A DNA stretch of 64,000 nucleotides from Thermoflexus hugenholtzii JAD2 (GTDB lineage: Bacteria > Chloroflexota > Chloroflexia > Chloroflexales > Roseiflexaceae): the NCBI GenBank assembly GCA_945881915.1, contig CAMCVW010000003.1, positions 80,346-144,345 on the forward strand, written 5' to 3'. Both the position numbers and the translations under genes were made by a program. The notes beneath the pieces were generated by a model, which saw only the letters and a program-made list of their open reading frames with translations, searched no databases and had not been told where the DNA came from. Positions 63,767 to 64,000 of this stretch are shown here, piece after piece (within the stretch, counting starts at the first letter, position 1; the number at the start of each line of letters is the position of its first letter).

Positions 63767-64000
63767 ACTCACCATTGATGCGCAGACGTTCGACGTCGCA
63801 GCAGGAACTCGCCTTGTCAATGCAATTGAAGACTGTGGCACCGCGATAGGCCACCGCTGTGGCGGAAAAGCAAAGTGTACAACGTGCCGCGTCGTGTTCA
63901 TCGCAGGTGAACCGAGTTCCATTGCAACGGCGGAACACGCCAAGCTTATGGACAAGGGTATGTACGGAGAATCTCGCCTCTCGTGCCAAATTCTCGTCGA
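63759..64000 (+). CDS. 2Fe-2S ferredoxin, 5' part (runs off the window)
   Basis: Eighty codons of a plant-type-fold [2Fe-2S] protein: C34-x5-C40-x2-C43 (HRCGGKAKCTTC) and a later Cys76 (RLSCQ) supply the four iron ligands. The pattern resembles adrenodoxin-like or stand-alone bacterial ferredoxins that feed P450s or oxygenases. The C-terminal end lies beyond the window. AAAGGA precedes the ATG, which overlaps the MFS stop. It could be an electron donor for oxygenases; the partner is not visible here. Confidence 0.92.
   Translation, partial: MPKLTIDAQTFDVAAGTRLVNAIEDCGTAIGHRCGGKAKCTTCRVVFIAGEPSSIATAEHAKLMDKGMYGESRLSCQILV

Noticed and set aside
1..64000. CRISPR arrays, insertion sequences, prophage genes, tRNA and rRNA genes
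   Set aside because: No regularly spaced repeats, transposase motifs, phage structural proteins, or tRNA/rRNA signatures were noticed on either strand; a tRNA scan was not run.

Overview
The window is a bacterial chromosome segment (roughly 50% G+C by eye) that is densely packed with metabolic genes. It has no phage genes, transposases, rRNA, tRNA or CRISPR array that I can see. The gene set suggests an aerobic heterotroph in the Chloroflexota (Chloroflexia-like). Supporting features are an ilvB-ilvN-ilvC-leuA block, a CruF-type carotenoid hydratase, a RibXY-like two-gene transporter, P450, Rieske and phytanoyl-CoA oxygenases, and kynureninase. The taxonomic guess is an inference from gene content, not a measured placement.

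Layout. 1-5.4 kb: a truncated alpha/beta hydrolase back to back with a lactonase-like metallo-beta-lactamase protein, a short-chain dehydrogenase, a MOSC protein, the Ada methyltransferase/regulator with a degenerate SDR translationally coupled to it, and a polysaccharide deacetylase. 5.4-10.7 kb: a minus-strand operon of RhtA-like exporter, amidase, M20 peptidase, GNAT and WecE-like aminotransferase. 10.8-16.3 kb: an arginase-family protein, a TspO-like membrane protein, a GH51 arabinofuranosidase, a TetR regulator with a clear promoter/operator, and an unknown membrane protein. 16.5-22.7 kb: a YbjN-like protein coupled to a cytoplasmic HtrA-like protease, then a P450, then a PhyH-FKBP-Rieske cluster.

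22.7-34.5 kb is branched-chain amino acid biosynthesis in two blocks: ilvB-ilvN-ilvC-leuA-pheA, and ilvE-leuC-(small membrane protein)-leuD-leuB. The first block is preceded by a consensus promoter, an unlisted 24-codon leader ORF that is an almost unbroken run of Leu/Ile/Val codons, and an intrinsic terminator ending just before ilvB. This is a textbook layout for ribosome-mediated attenuation and is the most interesting regulatory find here.

34.5-38.3 kb carries a WecG/TagA glycosyltransferase, an ABC permease and a lipoprotein binding component without an ATPase, a GNAT and a HAD phosphatase. 38.3-41.1 kb is a two-component system whose 7TM sensor kinase is split by a frame change. 41.3-54.2 kb holds a YyaL-like protein, a gene-poor patch with decayed-looking frames, an FAD oxidoreductase overlapping head to head with a deacetylase-like gene, a CruF homologue, a lone hydantoinase B, a tandem GNAT, a TetR/DUF2227 pair, an MFS transporter and an aldo/keto reductase. 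54.3-62.1 kb contains a THUMP-type RNA methyltransferase converging on a six-gene operon (PadR, two paralogous aminotransferases, MFS transporter, DAHP synthase, kynureninase), which looks like a dedicated aromatic/kynurenine-related module. 62.1-64 kb starts a divergent operon (MmpS-like protein, MFS transporter, 2Fe-2S ferredoxin) that runs off the end.

Start codons were chosen from Shine-Dalgarno matches and family N-termini. Functions are family-level unless stated otherwise.
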